A DNA stretch of 64,000 bases, taken from the NCBI GenBank assembly GCA_026008535.1, contig BRKX01000006.1:44504664-44568663 (forward strand), in the 5' to 3' direction. Position numbers and translations under genes: made by a program. Origin of the DNA: Perilla frutescens (lineage: Eukaryota > Streptophyta > Magnoliopsida > Lamiales > Lamiaceae). The notes below the pieces were generated by a model. That model was not told the DNA's origin. It searched no databases and was given only the letters and a program-made list of their open reading frames with translations. This document shows positions 37,195 through 49,700 of the stretch, piece by piece; position 1 is the first letter of the stretch; the number at the start of each line of letters is the position of its first letter.

Positions 37195-37383
37195 AAAACA
37201 ACACAAGTGATCAAACACCATATTTATGAAACCTCTTGTAATTAGAATAAGTTTTTGAAGTTGGAAGTTGGTTATTCTGTAACAATTTTCTATTATTATA
37301 TGTACAAAAAATGTACATCTCAAAAAAAGATTACAGAAGATAGATTTTGAAAATCTAAATGTAACTGGCTTGACTATTATCAA

Positions 37384-40300
37384 TGTAACACCCCAAATTT
37401 TCGAATAAGGTTTAGAGAATCCTTAAGCATCATTAAGGAGTTAAGGAAGAAATTTTTATAAGGTTTAAGTGAAGTCAGATGTCAGTCACGACTTTAGGGG
37501 TCAATTTTCGAGAAATCGTCCTTTTGAAATTACAATCTTAATTTTGTTATGGCTGATTTTGGTCTTGATAGAAAGGTTTTGACTCAAGGAGTGTGTCGGT
37601 GTTCCCAGAATTTTATTCTGAAGTCATTTGAGGTCCCGGTGATGAAAACGTGTTTAAAGGAGTAATGGATTGTAACTTTTGCGTGCGTTCGTGTTTTGAG
37701 AAATTTACAAAATCATCCTCGTTGATCTGAGGCTTGTTCTGTCAGGCCCCTCTTATGGGAAATGACTCTAAGAATCCGTTCGTGTTTATGGATTTCCATT
37801 TTGAGGTCAATCGAACGCTCGGGAGCCAAATCTGTCAGTCCGAGTGATAGTAAAAAGTAATTCTGAAAAAGGAATCTTGGCTCGTCTTTCTTCTGATGAC
37901 CTATTTTTCATTCCAAGTCAGATTGGTTCAATAGTACTCGAGCCAATGAGTCTCTCAGTATTTTCAGATTTCATGTCTGAGGCCATTTGGACCTCGAGAT
38001 CAAATAAAGTAGCTTTTAACCGTACTTGGAGTATCTTTTGCGGCGTTTCTGCACTGGAATGGCTTCCTAGGGAAGCCAAACCTTTTCCCATAAATAGGAG
38101 AGGCCCCCTTCATATTTTCTTGCTCATTAACATTCTTTCACTTCTCTAAAATTGAGAGGAATCTCTTCGTGAGTACACCTCTGAGTCGACGAGCGGAGTG
38201 GCGAGGAATATATGCTTCGGGAGAAGGTGCTAGGGGCACTATTGGATTATAGCAGGCGGCTCTGCTACCATTGCAATTCAACGAGACACCGAGCTAGCCA
38301 CCTTCCTTCAGCGCACTCGACTTCGTCCATTCTATTTCGTCGACGTCAGATTCAAGCCCTATTCTTTCTCATTCAGCATTTCATTTCCGTCTTTCATTAT
38401 CGTATCTTATTTTACCTTGTTGCTCGTTATTATTCTTGTTAATTTCATTTAAGTTCCATATTTAAATCCCGTATTTAAAATTCCGCATTTAAAGTTTTGT
38501 CGAGTTTAAGATATAATCGTGTTTATGCCGTTATAATGTAAATTTCTTTTCAAGTTTAAAGCATGCTCGTTTCTAAGTTTTGGCTAAGCATTAAAGCCCT
38601 ATATTTGAGTTTAAAACGTCGAGAAAAAGGAGAGGTGCCCGAGTAACACCTCGATTGAAAGTTTTCAAGGTTCGTGAGAGTGCACGGACCATGCAAGGGT
38701 TGCACGACCCGTGCAAGGCAGTGCAAAACTCTCGGCAGAGTTTTCTAAAGGACTTGCACGACTCGTGCAAGGTCTGCACGGCCCGTGTCGGAAAGTCTGG
38801 GCATATTTTTCTCACCTCAAGGCCTACCACGGCCCGTGCAAGGCTAACATGGCCCGTGTAAGGCTTTTGCAGCCAAGTTTTGCCTCCAAGTGTGTTCTAA
38901 TCTCGAGTCTTTCAAACCCTCGTGTTTTATAAAGGTTCTAAAGTCGTGTAATCTATGTTTAAGTCCTAGTTAATGGAGGAAAGGTTAGGTGTTGATCAAA
39001 TTCATGTTAGATGTTAGAATACTTCGAAGGAGGCCGCTAAGTCGATGATTCGGCTTTTATAGGAAGAGATGAGCCCCGAAGAGAACCAAGGAAGGACTTT
39101 CAGCTCGTTGTTTCATCCACGTGCTCGTCATCGAGGTGCTCATCATCAAGGTGGGTGGTTCTAAACCAAACCTATGGTTTGAGCTATTAAGCTCTAGAAG
39201 CATGATAGGGCAAGATGAATATCCAATTAAAATATTTTATGCTCTGCCTGATTAGTCTCTGTACAAGAAAGGAAAAGAAAGGAAGGAAGGAAGGAAGCAA
39301 GTTATAACATGATTATGTTAATTGTTATTTGAGCTTGATTAAGTAAATGATGTATCGATTTGATATGATATTTTATAGTTGATTTGTATGAGGTATAGAT
39401 GATCATGATCATAAGTTAAGTTTGTTATTGATATTATGATTGAGGAAGGTTGTTTAAGTAAGTAATGCCTTGTAGGTTGATCATAGTATTCCATTGTGGC
39501 ATTAGGGTTATAATCTTTACTAAAGAATGTAATCTAGATGTTTCGATCTAGGTTATGATTTATGCTAAGCATGATTAAGTTTTGAGGCTTTGATATTAAG
39601 GTTTGAATGTGAGAATTCAATGTTGAGGATTGAGTATTAAGGATTTAAGGTTAAGGTTTTGATATTGAATGTTTGATTCAATTATTGTTAAGTAGGATAT
39701 TGAGCTCAAAGAACAGTTTTATTGCATTATTATGTTGTGACATTCGTGTCACTAAAGTTGTATTATTTGATAAAATAAAGCGAGTCACTGCTGGGTAATC
39801 CCCTCGCATACCCAGTAGGGTATTTGAGGTAATCCCTCTCTTATCCTAAGACATATCTAAGGGTACAGTAGACATCAGGTTTGAGCCAGGAAAGGTGCCA
39901 AGAAAGGAAGTAAAAATATTTTGCGGATATGGAGAAGGCTTTTGCGTTTTGCTCTCCATATACCGCCAGTTATTAATTGGATATTTTAAGGTTTATTAAA
40001 GAGTTTTATTGTAAAATCCCACTGAGTACATTAGTGCCCACACCCTCTTTTTCAATGTTTTCAGGTCGAGATGCTGAGGCTGATGATGTGCTGCTGGTGG
40101 GGTTACCTGAGTTGTTTAAGTTTCCAAAGTTGTTGCTCTTTTTGGTTACATGATTAATCTTCCGCTATGTTTCTGCTAAGTACTCTGACATCTAGTATTT
40201 AGTCTTGATACATGTAACTTGATTCTTGATAAGAGTATGTCTTAAATTCTATAATTCTAATTATCAATAAAGTTTTGAGAAGTTGAAGCATGTTTTTTAA

Positions 40301-40866
40301 CATACCCAGTTATTCCTTTATTGATTCCGAGTTATCTAAAAAGTCATACTTGTTGAGCATTTTGGTATCTATTCATTTTCAGTTGACTTGTGAATGAGTC
40401 TTGCATGCTTGTTATTGTTGTTCGCCTATGAAAAGGCTTTTTTCCTTTCAAGCATGATTCTGCTCGTTTCCAGTTAATCTTAAACTGTTTTCTTATTTCA
40501 TACTATGAATAGGACAGTATGATTTGTTTAACTCCGACCTATTAATGGGTCTTAGTTGTTGTGACCTATGAAGATGTCTTGTTTATTTAAAGAATCGAAT
40601 TCCTATCTATTTGTCATTAGATTCAGTTTAAATTTTGATTGGCCTATGATTAGGCATTCCTTTGACTTGATGGAACCCTTTGACCCATTTGATTCATTGA
40701 AAACGATAGTTCTTCCAAATCATAAAGTTCAGTTGCCTAAGTTTTTGAGGCCCTAACTTAGTTTAATTCTAGAAATACCCACCTGGATTTCCAAATTTCC
40801 CTGTTGTTTTTACACCTAACACCCCGTCCCCATTAAAAATGATCGCCTAGGGACCGGGCTGTTACA
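37384..40866. mobile_element. 3.5-kb TG...CA unit, probable giant solo LTR
   Basis: Begins TGTAACACCCC and ends GGGCTGTTACA, with the perfect 5-bp target duplication ATCAA on both sides (37379-37383, 40867-40871). No primer site, polypurine tract, internal repeat of the ends or pol-like frame is visible. A solo LTR of a large gypsy element is the simplest reading; a LARD-like unit with very short ends is the alternative. It includes an array of palindromic CACGG-CCGTG motifs (about 38680-38870). Confidence 0.65.
38680..38872. repeat. array of GCACGNCCCGTGCAAGG-like motifs
   Basis: At least six copies of a near-palindromic motif (GCACGGACCATGCAAGG, GCACGACCCGTGCAAGG, GCACGACTCGTGCAAGG and others) sit at uneven spacing within about 190 bp of the TG...CA unit. 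Confidence 0.75.
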
Positions 40867-40959
40867 ATCAAGTATCCCTTAGAAGAAGGTTTAAGTTTGG
40901 GAAAAAAATACATTTTTCCCATCAAAGGATAATTTTAAAAGATTGTTCTTATCCGTGGA

Positions 40960-41349
40960 AGGGGTTCTCTGAAATTGTTGTTAATTAACCCACCTATCGA
41001 TCAATCATATTTCAATGAAATGGATCCTTCATGGGAGTTATTTAAGGATTTGGAATGTTGTAATGGGTTGGTGTGCATTCTAGACAACAATCATGTCATT
41101 TTTTCTTATTTCAATGAGATGGATGCTTCATGGGAGATATTTAAGGATTTCGGATGCTGTAATAGGTTGTTGTGCATTCTAAACAATAAATCATGTCATT
41201 TTTTTCTCTTGTGGAACACATCTACCAAAATCTCCAAGAAATTAAAAGAATGGACCTTGGCTTCGATATTATGGATGGAACATTATAAAATAGGGTTTAG
41301 TTTGGATTCTTCACTCAATTACTTCTTATTTATCTTATTCGGGTTTTAA
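40960..41349 (+). pseudogene. F-box-associated (FBA-type) protein fragment with internal duplication
   Basis: The frame at 40975-41349 reads DPSWELFKDLECCNGLVCIL, then a second, nearly identical 99-bp copy starting at 41107, then LLWNTSTKISKKL and a GFSLDSS segment. The pattern cCNGLvCi...lWNpsTkiskkLp...GF.yDs is that of the C-terminal domain of plant F-box proteins, which bring substrates to SCF ubiquitin ligases. The F-box itself and the N-terminus are absent and the 3' part is short. The TG...CA unit at 37384-40866 ends about 90 bp upstream, so this may be the tail of a gene damaged by it. Confidence 0.55.
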
Positions 41350-41560
41350 GTTAGGGGCTATGAGGTAAAAGGGTACATTTAAAAATTATTTTAATTATTT
41401 TTAAATGTGGGGGCTATAAAAAGTAAAAAAAAGAGCTATGTTTAGAATTTCCCTTAAAGATATCTAGGAAAAGAGAATATAAATTGTGGATTTTTTAGAG
41501 TGTGTTGAAGAAAATGTGGTATGCCATCTATTTATAGAAAATATAGGGAGATAAGATTAT

Positions 41561-42567
41561 AGGAGTGACTATTTGGACTGCAAAAAATACTCTTTGCATC
41601 ACAAAATGAATCTATTTAAAAATAATTAATTATAAAATTACTTAAATATAATCATTAAATAAAAAATTAAAATAATTAACAAATAAATTATTAAATTAAA
41701 AAGGAAAAAAATGAACTACTTTTCCCATCCTCCGCTGACGAATTGCCGGCAACAATGGCTGCCAAACCTTCTTTGCTACCACTGCCTTCCCCTCACTCAT
41801 TTGAACTAGCCCATAGCCCTCCCTTTTTCTCCTCCAACATCCCAATCATAGTGGCCAAGAAGATGAAGATAGATTGGAGAGGAAGACGAAGCATTCATGA
41901 CTGCCGCCGCTGGGATGAGATCAACGCCTTTCTCTTCCCTCAAGTCTAGACCCCAATAAGTGGTTCGAACTGAATATTTCGAAGAGTAGCCACGAGTTCG
42001 AAAAATTATTTTTGAACCACCCTTATACATTCAAAAATGAGTTTTTGAACCTTTTGAGCACATTCGAAATTTGAATCCATTAAACATAGATCGATAATCA
42101 ATTTTCGAACCTCCTTAAATCTGTCGGGAATCAATTTTTGAACCTCAATCACACCGGTCAAATTCTACAGCTCGATCAAATCTTTTTTTCTTCCTATGAT
42201 GGTAATGGAGGATGGGGAAGGTTGATTGTTGGATTTTGGCATAACTTTGAGGATGAGAAGAAGAATAAGGAGAGACGAGGAAGAAGTGGTGGCGACGGTG
42301 GAAGGTTGGCCAAAGAGCTGAGGAAGAAGAAGTGGTTGTGGCAACGGTGGAGGGGTTGGGGAAGAAACTCCCTTTCCCTTTCTTTATTTAATTAGATTTT
42401 ATTTTTAATTATTAATTAGTTTAAATTAGTTGAAAAAATAAATTGATTTTAAGTAAAAAAATGAAAGGGTATTAATGTAAATATATGTAGTGCATTGAGT
42501 AAAATATGTAGTATATTAAGCAACTGAAATGCAAAGAGTAAAATATGTAGTGCAAATAAAAATTCAC
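41561..42567. mobile_element. Mutator-like non-autonomous element A (1007 bp)
   Basis: Perfect 9-bp target duplication TAAGATTAT (41552-41560 and 42568-42576) and imperfect inverted ends: GAGTGACTATTTGGACTGC and ACTCTTTGCATCAC on the left against the inverse of TGCAAAGAGTAAAATATG and GTGCAAATAAAAATTCAC on the right. The interior (41700-42390) is richer in GC than the surroundings and has short open frames on both strands, possibly captured gene debris, but I do not recognise a protein. Confidence 0.75.
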
Positions 42568-42576
42568 TAAGATTAT

Positions 42577-43324
42577 ATGGTTGATATTGAAAGTACATAG
42601 ATTATGTTTCAGAGGTGATATTTTAAGACTGAGATTGAAAGAATATCTAGAATCAAACACATATAATCCGCTGTATTTACAACTCCTAGAATCAAACAAA
42701 AGATTTAGCTAGACATATCGAACATCAACCTGAATAATTGAACTGAATCGGCGCGTTCGATTCGGCTCCAATTTTAATAAGGAGAATCAATTAAAATTTT
42801 GGTTTGATTTGATTTTAATCCCCTTAATCCATTGAAAACCGGACCGAACTGTATATATGTATATTTCTGACTCTAAATCTCACTCTAATTTAGATACCTG
42901 AATTAGTAATTCAGAATTACCACCTAAATCCCCGATTCACTGAATTACACCCAAATCATGCCCTGTCACTATTCTTTCACTCTCACTCTCTAACTCACGC
43001 AACTGCTCATCGTCCAGGACCTCCGCTTCCGCCTACACCCCACTTTCAACTCTCAATCCTATTGACTCGAAAATTTCTATAACACGTGCGCATGTAGTGT
43101 ATCACTCTTACACATAATAAAAATAAATAAATGGATCCATTATTAAAATATTATTATTTTTTATGTGGGGTTGACTCTCTCTCTCTCTCTCTCAACGCAA
43201 CTCACCCCCAATTAACTCTTCACTCCCCCTTTCTTTCAGACGGCAGGTCATCAATATATTTTCTCTCACACTCTCTCACTCACTCCGTCACTCTTCCAGC
43301 TATTCCTTAATAGATGAAATCTTC
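42577..43324. other. intergenic repeat debris
   Basis: AT-rich. The part at 42720-42860 has AACTGAATCGG and AACCGGACCGAACTG words of decayed repeats. CT-rich runs lie at 43172-43193 and 43255-43290. No gene is recognised. Confidence 0.4.
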
Positions 43325-43614
43325 TGCTATATTCTGTGCAATACTCTATGCTACACATTTAATTTAATTAATTTTACACTTGTTAATTAGGGCGCACTTT
43401 TTCCAATTAGGGTATATAATTATTTTATAATATTTAATTAATAATTAAATATTTCTTAAAAATAATATATATCCTAATTGAAAAAAGTGATTCCTAATTA
43501 ATAAGTGTAAAATTAAATTAAATCATAATAAATTAAAATAAAAAAAAAAGAAAAATATAGAATAAAAATTAATAATTTTAAATGTGCTGCTAGAATATTA
43601 CACAGAATATAACA
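43325..43614. mobile_element. palindromic MITE of about 290 bp
   Basis: Nearly the whole unit folds on itself. TATATTCTGTGCAATACTCT on the left pairs with AGAATATTACACAGAATATA on the right, and the inner arms (TTTTACACTTGTTAATTAGG and its inverse CCTAATTAATAAGTGTAAAA) meet near 43445. The same right arm appears at the window start. No protein is encoded. Confidence 0.7.
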
Positions 43615-44127
43615 TATAATTTCATCCAATTCCCTAGTTTCATAAATCATAATCAACTCACTTCCCCCTCCACTCCCACTCTTAAGCAGCGGAATTCTAC
43701 CGAAAAAACAACAAAATGGCCGAGATTTATTAGCCCATGCTTTATTTATTTTTTCTTTAAATTTACTGCTTTAATATTTAGTTTGTAGTCAACTGGTAAA
43801 AGCATAGAGTAATTAAATATCATTTTTGTTTTTGTCAAACTTTTGAAATGAGTAATGGTTGACAAAAATTTCACAACCTTTTACCATTATCACAAACTCA
43901 CATATTAACAACGAAGTAAGTTTGTATTGTCTGAAATATAATGTGTTTAGCTGGTTATGTGAAATTTTAGCCCAATATATCGATATGAACGTACTAACTA
44001 CTAAAATTTTATGCCGGATGATTAAGCCACATCGCATTTTATACATTAGAATTTATCTATACCGCTAGATTTATAAATTTTTAAAAATCATGACATTTTT
44101 ATTAATCACTTCAAATATGGAGCTAAA
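43615..44127. other. AT-rich spacer without recognised gene
   Basis: Only overlapping short frames on both strands. No splice-consistent or family-like peptide is seen. Confidence 0.4.
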
Positions 44128-44455
44128 ATATGACATGAGAGTTTCTATTTGCACCACCAAATTTGCTCTTTGCATCATAACTACTCATTGCACTCCTGTT
44201 TTTACTCTTTGCACCACTAACATTTACAATAATGTCCTTCCATCTAAAATATGTGTTTTACTTAAAAAAAACTTAAAATCATCGCTACTTCTACTATGTA
44301 TTCCAACGTGTTTCGTATACCTTCAGCCCGAGTATGCTTTCTGATCATCGGAAGATTGCTCAGAAAAAGCCCCACCTGCACCACACATGCATCAAGAATC
44401 ATCATCATATATATCTGAGACACTCTCTAATATAATGGATCATACATATATACAT

Positions 44456-44646
44456 ATGCATACTATGCACTCAGAGAAGATCCGTGGTTGAGACAGAGGT
44501 CGCATGAGAATGTGCAAGAAATTACACAAGAATACAATGAAGAAGAATCCCAACATGTAAACAGCAATTGTCACAAGTTTGTAAGTCATGCTCCCGTTTG
44601 TGCATAGGGCTGCATTTGTCATGTTCCTCCAATTTCCGATATCCAT
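44456..44646 (-). pseudogene. fragment resembling the N-terminus of a CHX-type cation/H+ antiporter
   Basis: The minus-strand frame starts MDIGNWRNMTNAALC, followed by a hydrophobic span (YMLGFFFIVFLCNFLHIL) and then MRPLSQPRIFSECI. The FLH.L.RPLSQPRI.SE pattern matches the first membrane helix region of plant CHX monovalent cation/proton exchangers. Only about 60 residues exist, so no transporter can be made. Its position between the ends of a Mutator-like element suggests capture (Pack-MULE). Identification rests on one motif and is moderate. Confidence 0.45.
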
Positions 44647-44659
44647 TTCTTTAAATTCA

Positions 44660-45037
44660 AGAATCTCTAAAAATTCTTCAATTCAATTCACTCGACGAAT
44701 TTTTATTATTTTTTTTAATATCAATTTGAAGATAATCTCTTTTTTTTTTCTTTTTGAGCTAAATTTCTGACGAAGGAGTGGTGGGAAAAGAGAGAGGTTG
44801 GCAGAGCCGGCATCGATGGGATCACCACCGGTGACAGCGGGATTTGGTAGGTGTCGAATGGCGGCGGAGGGTGGCACCACTACGGCAGAGGGCCGGTGAG
44901 GAGAAGGGTCTGGAGAAGCGGGCCTGCTTTGATGACTGCTTGCAGAAACTTTCCCTTCTCCAGCAATGAACGGTCAATGAGCAGAGACAGGTCCAGTTCG
45001 GCTTCGGTGGAAGGTGAGGAGACAATGCTCTCTTCGT
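44660..45037. other. GC-richer interior of Mutator-like element B
   Basis: Positions 44770-45035 are GC-rich with overlapping short frames on both strands. It may be a second captured fragment, but no family is recognisable. Confidence 0.3.
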
Positions 45038-45276
45038 TGTTAGAAGTATTTATATTTATGTAATTTAGCATTTTGACTAAGGACAATTATGTGTTTTCCT
45101 TGAACTCTATTTTTCCCTTCCCCTTTTTAGTTTGGATTGTAATTTGTTTGAGGCAAGCTTTTTCATCATTTACTATAAAAAAGGCTTCTTGAATATTTTT
45201 GTTTCTCTCTTAATCAAATCTTCCTCCTTCTCTTATCTGTGATGGATATCCTTATAAATTTTGTATTAGTTTCTCA
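45038..45276 (+). repeat. 5' LTR of the copia element
   Basis: TGTTAGAAGTATTT to TTTCTCA, followed at 45277 by the primer-binding site TGGTATCAGAG. Confidence 0.9.
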
Positions 45277-45733
45277 TGGTATCAGAGAGGATTAGATCTT
45301 CTACCGTCTCTTTTGAAATCCACCATGGTAATGCGGCTGTAAAGAGAGGATTTCATGTGGATCATTGAAGGTTTAGTTAAAGGCCGTTATGGAGAAATTG
45401 AAGTTCAAATCAAATTGAGAGAATGGTGATAATGGAGATTAAAGAATCAACCATATGTTTGCTGATTGTGCACAACTTGGATTGAGAATACAAGAAGCCT
45501 GTTGTGTGAAAGGGATTGGGAGGCTGCTGCGTGAAAGAGATTGGGAGTAGAAGCAGGTTGCTGTAATGATTTGTTGGAATTAAAAGAATATTTTAATTTT
45601 GCTGGTTGCTGTGTAAGTTTCGGTGTTTATGTTTTTACGCTAACATCAGTTTGATTCCAAGTCTGGTTTGCGTTTGGTTGTCTTTAATTTTGGATATTTG
45701 GGTATTTGTTGGAATCAAGTTTGTTTGAGTTAT

Positions 45734-46700
45734 GGCTACCGAAATAGATGATTCATTGCAATCCATCAGTGCTCGTTTGGATGGGAAGAATTATGCTTAT
45801 TGGAGTTATGTTATGAAGAGTTTTTTTTATGGGAAAGAAGATCTGGGGATATGTGTGTGGAATGGAATCGAAGCCTATTGAGGCTGATAATGAAAAATAT
45901 GAAGAACAAATTGAGGTTTGGCAGGTTAATAATTCCAAGATTATTACTTAGATTAATAACTCAGTTGATAACTCCATAGGTATGCAATTGGCTAAGTATG
46001 ATACTGCTAAACAAGTTTGGGACCATCTGGAGCGGTTGTACACACAGTCTAACTTTGCCAAGCAGTATCAACTGGAAATGGATATTCGCACTTTTCAACA
46101 GAAGGATATGAGCATCCAGGATTTTTATTCCGTTATGACAAATTTTTGGGATCAGTTGGCCATGACAGAATCAGCAGAGCTTAGAGCTTTTCCTCTTTAC
46201 ATTGCTAGATGTGAGGAGCAACGTAACGTTCAATTTTTGATGGCCATGCGTGATGACTTTGAAGCATTGCGTGGCAATATCCTACATCGTAGTCCCAAGC
46301 CTATTGTTGACGCTGTCGTTAGTGAACTCATTGCTGAAGAGCTTAGGCTCAAGTCTGGGACAATGAAAGGGATCCTTCCATCACCAAACCAATCTGTTTT
46401 GGCTGCCCATTCTCGTCCCACACAGAATTAGAATCAGCATTTTCAGAATCCACATCAGAACAGGAATCAGAATCGGCCACATTCGAAGCCCAATGAATGT
46501 AACTTTTGTCACCAACCAGGGCATTAGAAAGCTCAATGTCCCTTATTGGCCAACAAAGGCACTTCTTCAAGTTCTCGACCTCCTTCTTCAGGTTTCCAGC
46601 CACGACATCCTAGGCCTCCCAACACAGCTGCTGTGGCTTCTTCTTCCAGTGCCACTTCTGGCCGAGGCACTTCTTGAACAGCTTCAGAAACTCCTCAACT
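45734..46700 (+). pseudogene. copia gag, interrupted
   Basis: Starts ATGGCTACCGAAATAG (MATEIDDSLQ...LDGKNYAYW), the usual copia gag opening. A frameshift near 45835 and a stop near 45950 interrupt it. The core at 45982-46431 has the UBN2-type words WDHLERLYTQSN and FQQKDMSIQDFY. A TAG stands at 46432. The zinc knuckle CNFCHQPGH.KAQC has a TAG (46525-46527) at the residue after His. Nucleocapsid-like coat protein in active relatives; not producible whole here. Confidence 0.85.
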
Positions 46701-46717
46701 AACAGAGCCCTCATGCT

Positions 46718-49700
46718 ATGTCTGCTGCTGCAGGTTTGCCCACACCGAGTTCCACATATATATCCTCTTCAGAATGGATCTTGAACTCAGGAGCATCCCA
46801 TCATATGTCTCCCACTGCTGACTCTTTTGTTTCTCTCATTCCTTCCAATTTTGTTTCTGTCGTGACTGCTGATGGTACTCCTATGCCATTAGCGGGTGTT
46901 GGCTCTATTGTCTCACCCCATGTCTCTCTTTCCCGTATCTACCACATCCCTAAACTAGCATTGAATTTAATTTCTATTGGTTAACTTTGTGATTCTGGTT
47001 GTATTTTCGCCTTCTCTTCCACTGATTGTCATGTGCAGGATCTTCATTCCAAGAGGCGGATTGGGATAGGCCATAGGCAGGGAGGATTGTACATCATGGA
47101 TGATCTTCAGGTTCCTGATGTTGCTGCTTCTAGTATGGATTTGTCTAGTTTTCATTTAAGTCTCTCTTCATCTGACTTTTATTTGTGGCATTCTCGCCTT
47201 GGTCATGTATCATCTTCTCGTTTGAATTATCTTGTTTCTACTGGGTCTTTAGGAAAAGTTAAAGGTCATGACATTTATGGTTGTAATGGTTACAAGTTGG
47301 CAAAATTTTCTGCCTTACCTTTCTCTAAAAGTACCACTGTCACCAAATCTCCTTTTAATTTAATTCACTCTGATGTTTGGGGCCCTTCCCCTGTTGCTAT
47401 TAAGAGAGGGTCAAGATATTATGTCTCTTTTATTGATGATCATACTCGTTATTGTTGGCTTTATGTAATGAAGCACTGTTCTGATTTCTTGAATATTTAT
47501 GTTGCCTTTTGTGCTCTTGTGAAAACTCAATTTTCACAAGTTATCAAATGTTTTAGATGTGATTTGGGTGGAAAATACACTTCCAACAGGTTTCGTGAAG
47601 ATTCTTACTACTGATGGCACCATTTATCAAACATCTTGTACTGACACTCCTGAACAGAATGGTGTTGCCGAAAGAAAACATCGACATATTATGGAGACCG
47701 CTCGTTCCCTTCTTTTATATGCCTCTGTTCCTAGTGAGTTTTGGGGTGAAGCTGCTCTCACTGTTGTTTACTTGATAAACAGAATTCCTTCTATGATTAC
47801 TTCGGGAATGTCTCCCTTTGAGAGTCTTTTTGGTCATGCTCCTGATTATAGTTCCTTGCGTGTTTTTGGGAGTGCTTGCTATGTTCTTCGACCTCATGTT
47901 GAACGTAGCAAGCTATCATCTCATTCTACTTTATGTGTTTTCTTGGGTTATGGAGATGCTCAAAAAGGGTATCGCTGCTTTGACCCCGTCGATCACAAGT
48001 TATATGTTTCCCGACATGTTCACTTTATCAAGTGTATTCCTTTCTTTTCTATCTCTTCCAACTCTCCTACTATGTCTCGGTCTGACCTCATCCTCACTGA
48101 CCCTTTTGGCAGCAATGTTGACTCTGACCCTGTAGGTATTGATCATGATCTATGTGATGATGCTATAATCCCTCCTACCTCGCCTATTCCTTCTCCGCTT
48201 CCTCGGGATAATGATCCTCCTCCTCCTTGTCGCTCTGACTGCATTCGTAAGTCTACCCGTCTCCTTAATTTTGCTTACTCTTCTTATTCTTTCTCTTTTA
48301 TCTCATTTCTTACCTCCATTCACAAGATTTCTGAACCCGTCTCCTACAAAGAGGCTGCTTTTGATCCTTTGTGGCAACAGGCTATGGCATACGAACTTGA
48401 TGCTTTATCCAAGACTAAGACTTGGGATTTTGTACCTCTTCCACGAGGTAAACATGCTATTGACTCTCATTGGGTTTACAAGATCAAGACTAAGTCTGAT
48501 GGATCGATTGAGCGATACAAAGCCAAATTGGTGGCAAAAGATTTCTCACAGCAGTATGGCTTGGATTATGAGGAAACCTTTGCACCAGTTGCCAAGATGA
48601 CCACCATTCGCACCCTTATTGCTGTTGCCTCAGTCCGCCAATGGCCTATTACCCAGATGGATGTTAAGAATACTTTCTTACATGGAGATCTTGTTGATGA
48701 GGTTTACATGACTCTACCACTCGGTGTTTCTCACAAGGCTGGACATGCTTGTAAGCTAAAAAAATCATTTTATGGGCTAAAACAAGCTTCCCGTTCCTGG
48801 TATGACACATTCTCAAATGCTCTACTTTCTCTTGGTTTTCGTTCCAGTGACAATGATTGTGCTCTTTTTATTAAGGATTCATCTTCTGGCATTATTCTTC
48901 TCTCTTTGTATGTTGATGATATGATCATTACCGGTAATGATACAAATGGGATTTCTTTTTTGAAATCAAATTTGGCTACTCGTTTCGAGATGAAATATTT
49001 GGGTCCTCTCCACTACTTTCTAGGTATTGAGGTTTGTCGGTCTTCTAAAGGATACATTCTTTCCCAATCTAAATATGTCAGTGACATCATTGATCGTGCT
49101 CGCCTCACTGATAGTCGGACCATTGACACTCCTATGGAAGCCAATGTCCGTTTTTCACCATCTGATGGCGTTCTCTTAGAAGATCCCATATTATATCGCA
49201 CTGTTGTTGGTAGTTTGGTTTATCTTACTATCTCTCGTCCGGATATTGCCTATGTTGTTCATATTGTTAGTCAGTTCGTCTCATCTCCCACCACCATCCA
49301 TTGGGCTGTTGTTCTTCACATTCTGCGGTATCTCTGAGGTACTATGTTTCAGAGTTTACTATTTTCTTCTACTTCTTCTCTCGTACTGCGAGCTTTCTCT
49401 GATGTTGATTGGGCCAGTGAACCTATTGATCGCAAGTCTACCACTAGTATTTGTGTGTTTCTTGGAGATTCTCTCATATCATGGAAAAGCAAGAAACAAC
49501 AACTTATTTCTCGCTCCTCCACTGAGGCCGAATATAGGGCCATGGCTTCCACTACTACTGAGATTGTTTGGCTTCATCGGTTACTTGTTGATATGGGGGT
49601 TCCCCTCCATGAGCCCACTCTTATGTATTGCGATAATAAGAGCGCAATCCAGATTGCCCACAACTCTGTTTTTCACGAACGGACAAAGCATATCGAAATT

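Noticed and set aside
38655..38932. Overlapping + and - frames in the CACGG-CCGTG array
   Set aside because: Created by the palindromic repeats; no family similarity.
41743..42395. Small genes in the GC-richer interior of Mutator-like element A
   Set aside because: Short frames on both strands with biased composition and no splice-consistent structure.
47818..48600. Leu-rich + frames in the copia pol region
   Set aside because: Out-of-frame shadows of the integrase-reverse transcriptase frame.
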